Positions 18,963 through 27,781 of a DNA stretch of 64,000 nt are shown piece by piece. The notes beneath the pieces were generated by a model. The model ran no database searches. It was given only the letters and a program-made list of their open reading frames with translations, and was not told the origin of the DNA. Within the stretch, counting starts at the first letter, position 1. Every line of letters begins with the position of its first letter. The position numbers and the translations under genes were made by a program. The stretch comes from Desulfoscipio geothermicus (GTDB lineage Bacteria; Bacillota; Desulfotomaculia; Desulfotomaculales; Desulfallaceae): the NCBI GenBank assembly GCA_016841905.1, contig JAENYF010000005.1, forward strand, positions 1 to 64,000. The letters are read 5' to 3'.

Positions 18963-19037
18963 TGGCTGAGGCGGCTGGATTCGAACCAACGAATGACGGG
19001 ACCAAAGCCCGTTGCCTTACCACTTGGCTACGCCCCA
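18963..19037 (-). tRNA. tRNA-Gln (anticodon UUG)
   Basis: Acceptor TGGGGCG pairs with CGCCTCA; anticodon loop CTTTGGT in stem ACGGG...CCCGT; T loop TTCGAAT; encoded CCA. Middle gene of the cluster. Confidence 0.95.
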
Positions 19038-19043
19038 AAAAAC

Positions 19044-19121
19044 TGGGGTGGATGATGGGATTTGAACCCACGACCCCCAGAGCCACAATCTGGTACTCTA
19101 ACCAGCTGAGCTACACCCACC
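19044..19121 (-). tRNA. tRNA-His (anticodon GUG)
   Basis: Includes the extra G at position -1 opposite C73, a His-tRNA identity feature. Acceptor GTGGGTG pairs with CATCCAC; anticodon loop TTGTGGC in stem CCAGA...TCTGG; T loop TTCAAAT; encoded CCA. First gene of the cluster. Confidence 0.95.
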
Positions 19122-19231
19122 ACATAACTTGCGTTCTTCCTTAACGCAAGGACAATCTTATCATACGCATTGCTTTAAGTCAAGAAATGTTTATTTGTAA
19201 TATTATCCTAATCCTTTTGTTACCTGCAGTA

Positions 19232-19723
19232 CTATAATATCCGCTCCAATGCCTGCTTGAGCTTGGTATAAGTGACCTCCAAAGCCTCGGGAATTACCCG
19301 TACATCGGCTAGTACAGGCATGAAATTTGTGTCGCCACCCCAGCGGGGCACTATATGTATATGTAAATGACCCGGAATACCAGCCCCCGCTACTTTACCC
19401 AGGTTTATCCCCACATTGAAGCCATCGGGAGATAGCGCGCTGCTCTGTGCTCTGACCATTAATTGGGTAACCGTAAACAATTCCTGCATCTCCTCAAGTT
19501 TCAGCTCCTCAATTTCACCTACGTGCCGGTTTGGTACCACCATCAAATGACCATTATTATAGGGATAAATATTCAGCAGCGCAAACACATTGTCGCCGCG
19601 GTACAGTACATAATTTTCAAAATCCTTTTCGACTCCCGCATTTAGTTTCTCACAAAAGATACACTCCGTTTCGGATGTTTTAACCACATAAACGCCACGC
19701 CACGGTGCCCAAAGCCTGTCCAC
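19232..19723 (-). CDS. HIT family protein (Ap4A phosphorylase/hydrolase-like)
   Basis: 163 residues. Histidine-triad motif HLHIHIVPRW near residue 120, plus an N-terminal CIFC segment that with a later His can bind zinc, as in the Ap4A-phosphorylase-like HIT branch. N-terminal LWAPWRGVYV is characteristic of that branch. Likely hydrolyses or phosphorolyses dinucleoside polyphosphates; the exact substrate is inferred. GTG start after GGAGG. Confidence 0.93.
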   Translation of the reverse strand: MDRLWAPWRGVYVVKTSETECIFCEKLNAGVEKDFENYVLYRGDNVFALLNIYPYNNGHLMVVPNRHVGEIEELKLEEMQELFTVTQLMVRAQSSALSPDGFNVGINLGKVAGAGIPGHLHIHIVPRWGGDTNFMPVLADVRVIPEALEVTYTKLKQALERIL

Positions 19724-19799
19724 ATTTCATGCCTCCTGCAAGTTACATATTTCATTTATAGCTATATACTTCTTTATCCAAAGGACAAGTCCTGCCAGG

Positions 19800-20480
19800 C
19801 TAGGTTCTTTGCCACACTTCCAGCTCTGGATAATATTTATAAGACTGGCCGTTACCCTGGCCAAAATAATTAAAAGCAGCCAGCCGACCACTGCTGTCAA
19901 ATTGCATTTCACCCGAAGCATCCCAGTGGGGGCAAGTCAATTCATTATATAATACAATATATTGCAGGCTGGCGTTACCTTCCAGGAAATCAATGAATTT
20001 ATTTAAAACACCCAGAGCACGCTCCCGGTCTTCGGCATGGTCCCAGAGCCCATATTTTTCTTCACCCAATAAACTGCGCAATAACTGGGGGTGATATAGC
20101 ACGATATGCTTAAACAACTCGGTTGGTGTTATATTTAGTCCACATTGCCATCCCGGTAGATTCCACAGTTTAATGCGTATTCTCTTTAAAGTTGCTAATA
20201 AGGTAACTCTATCAACTATTACTGCCTGGCAGTTCTCCCGCAAAACATCAATTCCATATTCTATCTGCAGGCGCTGAGCTTTTTGGCCCACTAAATCAGC
20301 AGCATTAACCTCGGGCTTGTCCCCAAAATACGAAAACCTTTTCCAGGCAATTAAATCACCCATTAACTTAAAAGGTATCTCCAAAAAAATATCATCTAGT
20401 ATGATTCGCTCAATCATATCAAATCCGAAATCACAGCCCATCTCTATGCCGTCTTCAGTTACCCCTGCAATGTAATACAA
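19800..20480 (-). CDS. Hypothetical 226-residue protein
   Basis: Soluble protein, rich in Tyr and Trp, no recognised domain. I start at the TTG at 20480 because GGAGGTGG (20488-20495) precedes it at normal spacing; the frame is open to 20594 but that extension would translate the ribosome site. The C-terminal part (GEMQFDSSGRLAAFNYFGQG) looks like beta strands. Single gene between the HIT and ferredoxin genes on the same strand. Function unknown. Confidence 0.6.
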   Translation of the reverse strand: MYYIAGVTEDGIEMGCDFGFDMIERIILDDIFLEIPFKLMGDLIAWKRFSYFGDKPEVNAADLVGQKAQRLQIEYGIDVLRENCQAVIVDRVTLLATLKRIRIKLWNLPGWQCGLNITPTELFKHIVLYHPQLLRSLLGEEKYGLWDHAEDRERALGVLNKFIDFLEGNASLQYIVLYNELTCPHWDASGEMQFDSSGRLAAFNYFGQGNGQSYKYYPELEVWQRT

Positions 20481-20674
20481 ACTGTATCCACCTCCAATAA
20501 ATATAATAAATGTTTTTGATGTGCATAACAACGATTTATAATGTCGCTTCATGACTTCATTTAACGACGGCTTAGACAAAATTTGCACTGTCAAGTATAT
20601 TATTCTGACAAAAAAATAATAAGCTCATGTCCAGTCGGATATGAGCTTATTATGCTAAAATATTATAGTTTGTA

Positions 20675-20863
20675 TTATACCTCACTAACAATGACAGCCT
20701 CGTTCTGGCAAAAGCTTACACAGGTTTCACAGCCCAAGCATTCATCAGGGTCGCCAGCCACGGTAGCCTTATTGCCATCCATAGCCAGAAGTTCAGCCGG
20801 GCAGTTATCTACGCATTCCCCACAACCCTGGCACTTATCCTGATCGATTTGCACCTTAAACAT
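20675..20863 (-). CDS. 2[4Fe-4S] ferredoxin
   Basis: 62 residues, clostridial-type size. Two cluster motifs: CQGCGECVDNCP and CLGCETCVSFC, each CxxCxxCxxxC. Low-potential electron carrier of the cytoplasm; partner enzymes cannot be told from context. The ATG at 20863 follows GGGAGGT; a longer frame to 21007 lacks support. Confidence 0.95.
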   Translation of the reverse strand: MFKVQIDQDKCQGCGECVDNCPAELLAMDGNKATVAGDPDECLGCETCVSFCQNEAVIVSEV

Positions 20864-21028
20864 ATTATGAACCTCCCTATCGCCATTAAATTTCGCAGGG
20901 GTTACCCCTAATTGACCGGTCGAAAACCAGCAAATATTATTGTACAAAACCTCTGGTGTTACGTCTATAGTAAATTGTGTTAGAAACATATAAAAATTTA
21001 ATGGCATTTAGCTGCTTTTTTGTACATG

Positions 21029-21547
21029 TTATTCGGTTATTGTAAACTCCCAGGCACAATAGCAGCCTGCCTCGGGCTTGTCCGGCGGGCAGCAAATGCA
21101 CCGGGTACTAATGCGGGAGTCGATAGTGCGGGCAAAACCGCTGTATTCCACTAATCCAGCCGACTTACAGGGGAAAAGCGGCATATTTTTGCGCTCCCGG
21201 GCTACCTGCACCCGGCAATCCTGCATGCGAAAAACAAGTCTGTCAGGCAACTGGCGGGTAATTTCCTGTTTATTTAGAAAAGCATATAGGCGAAACTGTA
21301 AAGCCAGCTCCAGCGCATCCAGGCCGCCGTGTGCCGGCAGACCAAGAAAGGCCATAATTCGCTGAGCTTCAAGGGCTGTAAATTTGTCCCACGCAGCAGT
21401 ATCCAATTCAATAGCCTTATCCAAACCGTATTCTTTCTCCACAGCCTGAAACCACAGCCCATCGAGTGCCAGCCAGCGTTTGCTCAAATCAGTTATAAAA
21501 TCAAGGAGTTGCTCCCTGGTCAAGTCATGGATATCTTTGATTGCCAA
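21029..21547 (-). CDS. DUF6125-like cysteine-containing protein
   Basis: 172 residues. N-terminal helical part, then a conserved C-terminal block: MQDCRVQVARERKNM, PLFPCKSAGLVEYSGFA, TIDSRISTRCICCPPD and YCAWEF. This layout matches the DUF6125 family of anaerobes as I remember it. The cysteine cluster (CICC plus PCK and YCAW) suggests metal or Fe-S binding. TTG start with a G-rich site upstream. Function unknown. Confidence 0.7.
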   Translation of the reverse strand: MAIKDIHDLTREQLLDFITDLSKRWLALDGLWFQAVEKEYGLDKAIELDTAAWDKFTALEAQRIMAFLGLPAHGGLDALELALQFRLYAFLNKQEITRQLPDRLVFRMQDCRVQVARERKNMPLFPCKSAGLVEYSGFARTIDSRISTRCICCPPDKPEAGCYCAWEFTITE

Positions 21548-21760
21548 AATTCATCCCCCCATAAAAAAACTTACTGCAGCACATTATAACATAGCCTTAA
21601 CACTTCCGCTGCCAACTGTTAAGTCATCTAAAACTTAAATAATCAGTCGGTTAGGTAAGAATCGAAAAGCAAATGACCAACACTTGCTCACAACGTGTCG
21701 GCATTAATTTTAATGCTGTCGGAAATGTCAACAATATTAGCAACGACTCAACTTTTCGCA

Positions 21761-23146
21761 CTAGTAGCTGAAATATATACTTCCTCCAATAAATTCCCTT
21801 AGAATGGAGTTAAAGGGAACTTTAGCAATGTCCATCGGCTCGAAAAACGTCAATAAATTCATCAGGCGCTCTTTTGTTTCGTAATGAGGACTATCATCAG
21901 ATATTTTACTTAATGTCTCCTCAGCAAAAGGACGCAAGGCGTTCATTTCATAGAGAATATTTGAATTAAACATGACGTCTGCGTCTTCCTGGTATTTAAA
22001 GATGCTTTCCTCACCCCTGCGCACGCTAGCCCACATACCTAAGGTCTCTTCAGGGTGAGAGCCCCTGTAACGATCGTCCCTAACTAATCTGCGCAGCAAT
22101 CTAACTTCAGTGGTGGGATTTCTGTTGATCAGATCGTAACTAAGCCCACCGAGGCAACTGACATAAACTTTAAAAAGTAAGTTTCTATTGATGTTTGGAA
22201 CCAATATGGGATTTAAGGCATGAATTCCTTCAATAATGAGAATCTCTGAAGGTCCTACATGCATGGTTTTAGTTTGTTTAGCCCGTCGGCTAAGGATAAA
22301 ATCGTGTACCGGAGCCTCAATGGTTTCCCCATTAATCAACTGTTCAATATGTTGCTGCAAAAGCGGCAGGTCAAGCGCTTCAATGCAATCAAAATTATAT
22401 TTGCCATCTGCATCACGGGGGACTTTATCCCGGCTTAAATAGTAGTCGTCCATAGACAGGGAAACAGTCTTTAACCCGTTTACATACAACTGCGTGGAAA
22501 TTCTCTGGGCAAAAGAGGTTTTACCTGATGACGAGGGTCCGGATATGAGCAGCACACGCAAAGCACGGCGCTGTTGAATGATCATATCCGCAATATCGGA
22601 GATTCTCTTTTCTTGCACGGCCTCTGCAATACCAAGCAATTTCAGACTCTGTCCGGAGAGAATAAAGTTATTTATATCGGAAAAGTATTCAATGCCGATA
22701 TTTTTTAACCATCGCTGGCTCTTTTCATAAGTGTCAGCCAACAAAACGGGCGGTTCAATAGGTTGGTCTCCTCTTTTAATGGGGTCAGTAAAGTCGATAA
22801 TAAAACCATAAGAAAACGGGGTGATAGTGAATAGATCGGCCAGCTCAGTGGTAGTGTGGGCAGGATAGATTACTTTCATCAGCATTCCATTTACCAGATA
22901 GTGATAATACCCATTCTTATGTTCAATAAATTGGATCGGGCTGTCCTGCTCAACCCATTCCCTAAGTTTAATTTCAATTTGTTTTACCTCTCTTACAGAT
23001 AACAGAGAACCGACCAAGTTGCAAAAAACCCCCTCCCCAATTGAATAAGCCGTTTTTAAAGCATCATCGGGAAACAGGTCATGCACCACTTTAATAAGTC
23101 CCAATTTAATAGTTTGGGTGCCTTTACGAAAATGGGTTTCAATCAT
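21761..23146 (-). CDS. Nucleoside (uridine-type) kinase
   Basis: 461 residues. The C-terminal half is a phosphoribulokinase/uridine-kinase P-loop domain: Walker A GPSSSGKTS near residue 204, then SMDDYYLSRD, IIEGIHALNP and RRLVRDDRYRG. The N-terminal half (about 1-180) corresponds to the threonyl-tRNA-synthetase-like second additional domain found in this clostridial kinase group; the TGS domain at the extreme N-terminus of longer homologues (about 550 residues) is missing. Probably phosphorylates a nucleoside; substrate uncertain. ATG start with AAGGTGAG upstream. Single gene. Confidence 0.85.
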   Translation of the reverse strand: MIETHFRKGTQTIKLGLIKVVHDLFPDDALKTAYSIGEGVFCNLVGSLLSVREVKQIEIKLREWVEQDSPIQFIEHKNGYYHYLVNGMLMKVIYPAHTTTELADLFTITPFSYGFIIDFTDPIKRGDQPIEPPVLLADTYEKSQRWLKNIGIEYFSDINNFILSGQSLKLLGIAEAVQEKRISDIADMIIQQRRALRVLLISGPSSSGKTSFAQRISTQLYVNGLKTVSLSMDDYYLSRDKVPRDADGKYNFDCIEALDLPLLQQHIEQLINGETIEAPVHDFILSRRAKQTKTMHVGPSEILIIEGIHALNPILVPNINRNLLFKVYVSCLGGLSYDLINRNPTTEVRLLRRLVRDDRYRGSHPEETLGMWASVRRGEESIFKYQEDADVMFNSNILYEMNALRPFAEETLSKISDDSPHYETKERLMNLLTFFEPMDIAKVPFNSILREFIGGSIYFSY

Positions 23147-23241
23147 ATGCTCACCTTCTTCGTAGTAGTTTGGCTAATTATAGTTTCCACATAAAAATGT
23201 TTATTCCTTTGCAAATATTCTGCAAAGTTCTGTTAATAAGC

Positions 23242-24645
23242 TTATAGTTCAGTTATCCATCCCCTGCCGGAAAGCTTTACCCCAGTGGTCAATGTATTGA
23301 TAAAGACAGAACGAAATAAGTCTCCCACCAACGTTTTTTTCACCGGAGAAAGCTTTAAAATCCCCCCTAACACACCCCGCATCACCTGGTGAGTAACCGC
23401 GCCAGGGTTATCAAATAGATAGTTCTGCAAGGTTCCCTTCTCCAAACAGGCCAGTATGTTACGCTCAAAGGTAGTTTCCGGAGGCAGCACGATGGGCTGT
23501 CGTTTTAATAGCTGCAGTGCACCCCGGGCACATTGCGTAGCACATACCCCGCACCCCAAGCAAATTGTTTTATCCACCCGGGCAATTGTTCTTTCTCCCA
23601 CCATCCTGAGGGATTTTTTCTTAAACATATGCTCGGGTACCAAGCAGCCGGCAGACGATGAAGCAGCCTGAGCCGGAACCGGTGCAGGCATATCTTCACC
23701 CCCGGCAGCCACTAAATTAATACCATTTACCGGGCAGGCTGAGGTACACCGGCCGCACCCTGTGCATTTTTCAGCGGCCACCACAGCAATAAAGCTAGAG
23801 GTTTTTATAAAGCCGGTATACCCGAATTTGTTGATACCCTGAAGCATATTGCAGCAGCAGGAGCAACAGCAGCAAATAAAGGTAATATTCTTTCTAACAT
23901 TGTCGGCGCAAAACATCAGTCCCAGTTTTTTGCAGCGCATCAGGTTTTCCAATACTTGTTCGCGGCTTACCTGAGCGGCCATGTGATGTCTAATTAAATA
24001 ATCAGCGGCGTAGCCAAAAGAAGTACATGTGTCCAGCGGAGTAACGCAGGTTTTTTGGCCACTGTGCTGTTTCTCATGCCGACAGGCGCAGGTACCGATA
24101 GCATACTGGTCATGGTTTTCCACAATAGCCTCGACTTTTTCGTAAGGTAAAATTTCAACTACATCTTCCGGTGCCACTGCTTCCAGGTAGGGAATAGCTC
24201 TGGTCAGTGCCATTTGCTGCCCGTCACAGGCATTAGCCCGGTAAAAGTCGTCACTACCTGACAGATAGGCATGAAACAGCTCAGCCGCAGCCTTGGGACT
24301 GTAATTATAACCAGTACGCATCATGGTAAACTCAAATATGCCTACCATGAGAGGAGACGGCATGAAGTAATACTGGCCCTCATGATAAAGATCCAGCACC
24401 AATCCCTTCTCCGCCATAGCTGTCAGGCTGCTCTGCAGCCTAACCTGTTCAACACCAGCAATACTGGCGATTCTATCCACACTGGATAACTGGTAAGGCA
24501 TCTGCACCACGAGGTCTGCTTCCGGTTCAGAGTACAACTCTTTAAGCACCTTGTGCAAGGCCTCATTCCATGGAGATTTTACCGTCAGGTTATCGATTTT
24601 TTCACCCAGCCTGCGGTATATATCTTTACCTGCCATGTGCCCCAT
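23242..24645 (-). CDS. Multi-cluster 4Fe-4S protein with winged-helix N-terminus and CCCCSCCC motif
   Basis: 467 residues. Residues about 25-90 look like a winged helix (IASIAGVEQVRLQSSLTAM). Then CACR (186-189) with further Cys, a striking ICCCCSCCCN at 257-266, and two ferredoxin-type motifs: CTGCGRCTSACP (about 294-305) and CLGCGVCATQCARG (about 363-376). Probably binds several Fe-S clusters and transfers electrons; family members occur in anaerobes but the reaction is unknown to me. The C-terminal part (about 400-467) is helical. The start is uncertain because two in-frame ATGs have only weak ribosome sites. No redox partner gene is adjacent. Confidence 0.75.
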   Translation of the reverse strand: MGHMAGKDIYRRLGEKIDNLTVKSPWNEALHKVLKELYSEPEADLVVQMPYQLSSVDRIASIAGVEQVRLQSSLTAMAEKGLVLDLYHEGQYYFMPSPLMVGIFEFTMMRTGYNYSPKAAAELFHAYLSGSDDFYRANACDGQQMALTRAIPYLEAVAPEDVVEILPYEKVEAIVENHDQYAIGTCACRHEKQHSGQKTCVTPLDTCTSFGYAADYLIRHHMAAQVSREQVLENLMRCKKLGLMFCADNVRKNITFICCCCSCCCNMLQGINKFGYTGFIKTSSFIAVVAAEKCTGCGRCTSACPVNGINLVAAGGEDMPAPVPAQAASSSAGCLVPEHMFKKKSLRMVGERTIARVDKTICLGCGVCATQCARGALQLLKRQPIVLPPETTFERNILACLEKGTLQNYLFDNPGAVTHQVMRGVLGGILKLSPVKKTLVGDLFRSVFINTLTTGVKLSGRGWITEL

Positions 24646-24960
24646 GCCCTTGCCATCCCTTCATAATAATTTACATTGTTATGCTTTCATCAACCAATCT
24701 ACACTGTTCGCCAAATAACTAATGCATTCCTGCAAAGATTTAGCTTAAGCAAGATATGATAAACTATAATTATTAATACGCTGAAAATAAAGTTTATTCT
24801 AACTTTTTGACAAGTAAGCTAAAAAAAGTTTTTGAACTGTAAAAGAGGTGTGATAAATTATATTTTGCTGTAGTATTACTTAATAATGCAAAATGTTCGG
24901 AATCGGAAAAGATATACTGAAAGTAAATTTATTTCAACTTGACAACCGAGAGGTAAAGAA
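24646..24960. other. Divergent promoter region
   Basis: 315 AT-rich bases between a minus-strand and a plus-strand gene; it should hold both promoters. TTGACA occurs at 24807 but without a convincing -10 at the right distance. The ribosome site GAGAGGT of the plus gene is at the end. No RNA element recognised. Confidence 0.5.
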
Positions 24961-25587
24961 ATGGTTAAATGCGTTATATTCGACTTTGACGGCACAATTG
25001 TTGAGTCACGCTACCTGGCCGTGGAATTACTCAATAAACTGGCTGCTAAATACAAGCTCCGCAAAATAAAGGAAAGTGACTATGCTCACCTGCGCTCGTT
25101 ATCCATCCCCCAGCGGTGCAAGTTCATTAATCTTCCTTTTTACAAATTACCAGGACTAAAGATGGAATTGACTGATAAATACCGGCAAGCTACCGCCTCC
25201 TTGCCCATTATCAGTGACATCAAAGAGGTGGTGCTTGACCAGCTAAAGGCCAACGGGCTTGCGCTAAGCATTATATCCTCCAACTCGGTGGAAAACATTA
25301 ACGCTTTTTTAAGACACAATAAAATTAACTCTTTCGACAATATCATCTCATCCGGAGGCCTGTTTGGCAAGGATAAAGCTATTAAAGATTTTTTAACCCA
25401 ACAAGCTTTAGACAGTCAAGAGGTAGTTTATGTTGGGGATGAATGCCGGGATATTATCGCCTGTCAAAAAAACAAGGTGCGCATTATCGCCGTTACCTGG
25501 GGCTATGATAACGAAGAGCTGCTGGCTAGCTGTCATCCTGACGCCCTCGTCCACCACCCGCTGGAACTATGTAATGCCATTCTCTAA
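24961..25587 (+). CDS. HAD-superfamily phosphatase (phosphoglycolate phosphatase-like)
   Basis: 208 residues. HAD motif I FDFDGTIVES (catalytic Asp pair), motif II SIISSNS, motif III Lys around GKDKA, and motif IV YVGDECRDI. The cap is the alpha-helical type between motifs I and II. Small-molecule phosphate monoester hydrolase; the substrate cannot be inferred. GAGAGGT upstream of the ATG. Confidence 0.9.
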   Translation: MVKCVIFDFDGTIVESRYLAVELLNKLAAKYKLRKIKESDYAHLRSLSIPQRCKFINLPFYKLPGLKMELTDKYRQATASLPIISDIKEVVLDQLKANGLALSIISSNSVENINAFLRHNKINSFDNIISSGGLFGKDKAIKDFLTQQALDSQEVVYVGDECRDIIACQKNKVRIIAVTWGYDNEELLASCHPDALVHHPLELCNAIL

Positions 25588-25739
25588 GAAGCAAAGCAGG
25601 CTAAGGTTACGTGGCCATTTATCTGAAAAAGGGTCCCGAAACTAACCTTGGCAAATGTGAATTACTGGCTTATGCCGAGTTCTACATGAAGGCTTAAAAA
25701 TAATCAGCACGGGCTGCACCGCCCGTGCGCAAATAAATC

Positions 25740-27575
25740 TTATAATATTTTGCTCTCAAAATCCACTGCCCTGCCTACCGCCAGGTCTTCCAATTCCCCC
25801 ACCAGGCGAGTAAACATATCCAGGCATTCCTGCACGGCCTGCGGAGTTGTCATATCCACACCAGCCGATTTCAACAAATTCAGCGGATAGTCTGAGTCCC
25901 CTTGATGCAAGAAATCAATATAGCGGGTAACCGTCGGATGCTCATTCTCAGTAATGAGGCTCGTCAGAGCAGTTGCTGCCGAAAAACCGGTGGCATATTT
26001 ATAAACGTAAAAGGCGTTGTAGAAATGGGGAATTCGGGCCCATTCCATATCAATCTCATTATCCACCACTACTTCCGGGCCGTAATAATCAAGGTTCAAT
26101 TGGTGATAAATACTGCAAAGCAACTCTGGTGTTAGCGCTTCCCCGGCCTCCACCCGCTCATGCGTAATTTTTTCAAACTCGGCAAACATGGTTTGCCTGT
26201 ACACAGTACCTCGAAATTGTTCCAGATAATGATTAAGCAAATACATCTTCTTATCCCGGTCTTTTACTTTTTCCAGCAGGTATTGTACAAGCAATGATTC
26301 ATTGACTGTGGAGGCTACTTCAGCGGTAAATATTTTATAATGGGCATAAACGAAGGGCTGTGTTGTATAAGAGTAGTAAGAATGCATCGCGTGCCCCATC
26401 TCGTGGGCTAGGGTAAAGACATTATCCAGGTTATTCTGGTGGTTCAGCAATACATAAGGATGCGTGCCGTACGGACCCCAGGAGTATGCACCGCTGGTCT
26501 TCCCCTTGTTTTCGAATACATCTACCCAACCGCCGTTGATACCCTGAACCATTGTTTCCACATAAGCATCACCCAAGGGAGCCAGGCCCTCTCGCACCAT
26601 CTCTACCCCTTCCGGATAGGTGACTTGCCAGTTCACTTCTTTAACCACGGGAGTGTAAATATCGTACATATGCAATTCGCTTAGCCCGAGCATTTTTTTT
26701 CGCAGGCGCATATAGCGGTAAAAAGGTTCAAAATTTTTACGCACTGTTTGAATCAGCTCATCATATACCTCTACAGGCACATTATCGGCAAATAGTGAGG
26801 CTTCACGTGCCGAGAGATACCGGCGCGCCCGGGCGTAAAACACATCTTTTTTGATACTCGAGCCCAGGGTAGCCGCCAACGTATTGCGAAACCGGCTGTA
26901 AGAGCCATACAGAGAATTAAAAGCCTCTTGACGTACCCGGCGGTCTTTGCTTTCCATAAACTGCAGGTAGCGGCCATGAGTAAGCTCCACCTCGTGACCC
27001 TCTTCATCTTTCACCGGAGCAAAAGTCAGGTCGGCATTATTGAACATTTTAAATATATTGGCGGAGGCCTGGGTTACTTCCGACGCCCGGGCAATCAGCT
27101 GTTCCTCCGCCGCAGAAAGCACATGCGGCTTTTGCCGCACCAGTTCCTCCAGAACAAACCGGTATAACCCCAACCCGGCTTCTTCCTGCAGAAACTGCGC
27201 TAGAGTTTGTTCCGGCACCGTCAATATTTCGGGCACCATAAAAGAAGCCGCAGCCTGTACCTGGGCACTCAGGCTTTCCGCCCGGTCGGACAGAGCCTGA
27301 TAGACAGGATTGGCATTATCCTCATCGCGCCGCATATGGGCGTAAGTGTACAATTTTTCATTAATTGCTTCCAGTTGGTCCTGCAGTTGAAACGCCTCAA
27401 ACAATGTACGGGCCGATGCGCCCAGCTCACCCTTATAAAACTCTACCCGGACGGCTAGCTCCAACGCCCGGCGGAAATCCTGTTCCCAAACTTCTTCTGA
27501 GGCATAAATATCTTCCAGCCGCCACTTATACTGGTCGGGGATTTCTTTGCGAGTGGGCAGATTGCCTTTGTTCAT
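25740..27575 (-). CDS. pepF: Oligoendopeptidase F (M3B zinc peptidase)
   Basis: 611 residues, normal family length. Cytoplasmic zinc peptidase that cuts short peptides. Catalytic HEMGHAMHSYY with the third ligand in the ETAS-like region (FTAEVASTVNES), a strong match to the PepF family. The ATG at 27575 follows GGAGGTTT; the longer frame to 27620 would translate the ribosome site. Single gene. Confidence 0.95.
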   Translation of the reverse strand: MNKGNLPTRKEIPDQYKWRLEDIYASEEVWEQDFRRALELAVRVEFYKGELGASARTLFEAFQLQDQLEAINEKLYTYAHMRRDEDNANPVYQALSDRAESLSAQVQAAASFMVPEILTVPEQTLAQFLQEEAGLGLYRFVLEELVRQKPHVLSAAEEQLIARASEVTQASANIFKMFNNADLTFAPVKDEEGHEVELTHGRYLQFMESKDRRVRQEAFNSLYGSYSRFRNTLAATLGSSIKKDVFYARARRYLSAREASLFADNVPVEVYDELIQTVRKNFEPFYRYMRLRKKMLGLSELHMYDIYTPVVKEVNWQVTYPEGVEMVREGLAPLGDAYVETMVQGINGGWVDVFENKGKTSGAYSWGPYGTHPYVLLNHQNNLDNVFTLAHEMGHAMHSYYSYTTQPFVYAHYKIFTAEVASTVNESLLVQYLLEKVKDRDKKMYLLNHYLEQFRGTVYRQTMFAEFEKITHERVEAGEALTPELLCSIYHQLNLDYYGPEVVVDNEIDMEWARIPHFYNAFYVYKYATGFSAATALTSLITENEHPTVTRYIDFLHQGDSDYPLNLLKSAGVDMTTPQAVQECLDMFTRLVGELEDLAVGRAVDFESKIL

Positions 27576-27781
27576 TATAAACCTCCTTTTAGGGTCGGAT
27601 CCTGTCATAATAACACCCAAATTAAAAAAACGGGATGGACGGTGAGCGATTAATATTAATCCGATATTTTTAAGCTAGCATATGAACAGCATGATATCAT
27701 TATGCACACCTATTGCTTAATGGACAATCATGCTCACCCTTTCTTGTTAACGACACCACGCAGCTTAATGAAGTTAATGTT

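Noticed and set aside
21690-21730. Hairpin GCATTAA...TTAATGC flanked by TGTCGG
   Set aside because: Short and without T run or gene context; likely chance in AT-rich DNA.
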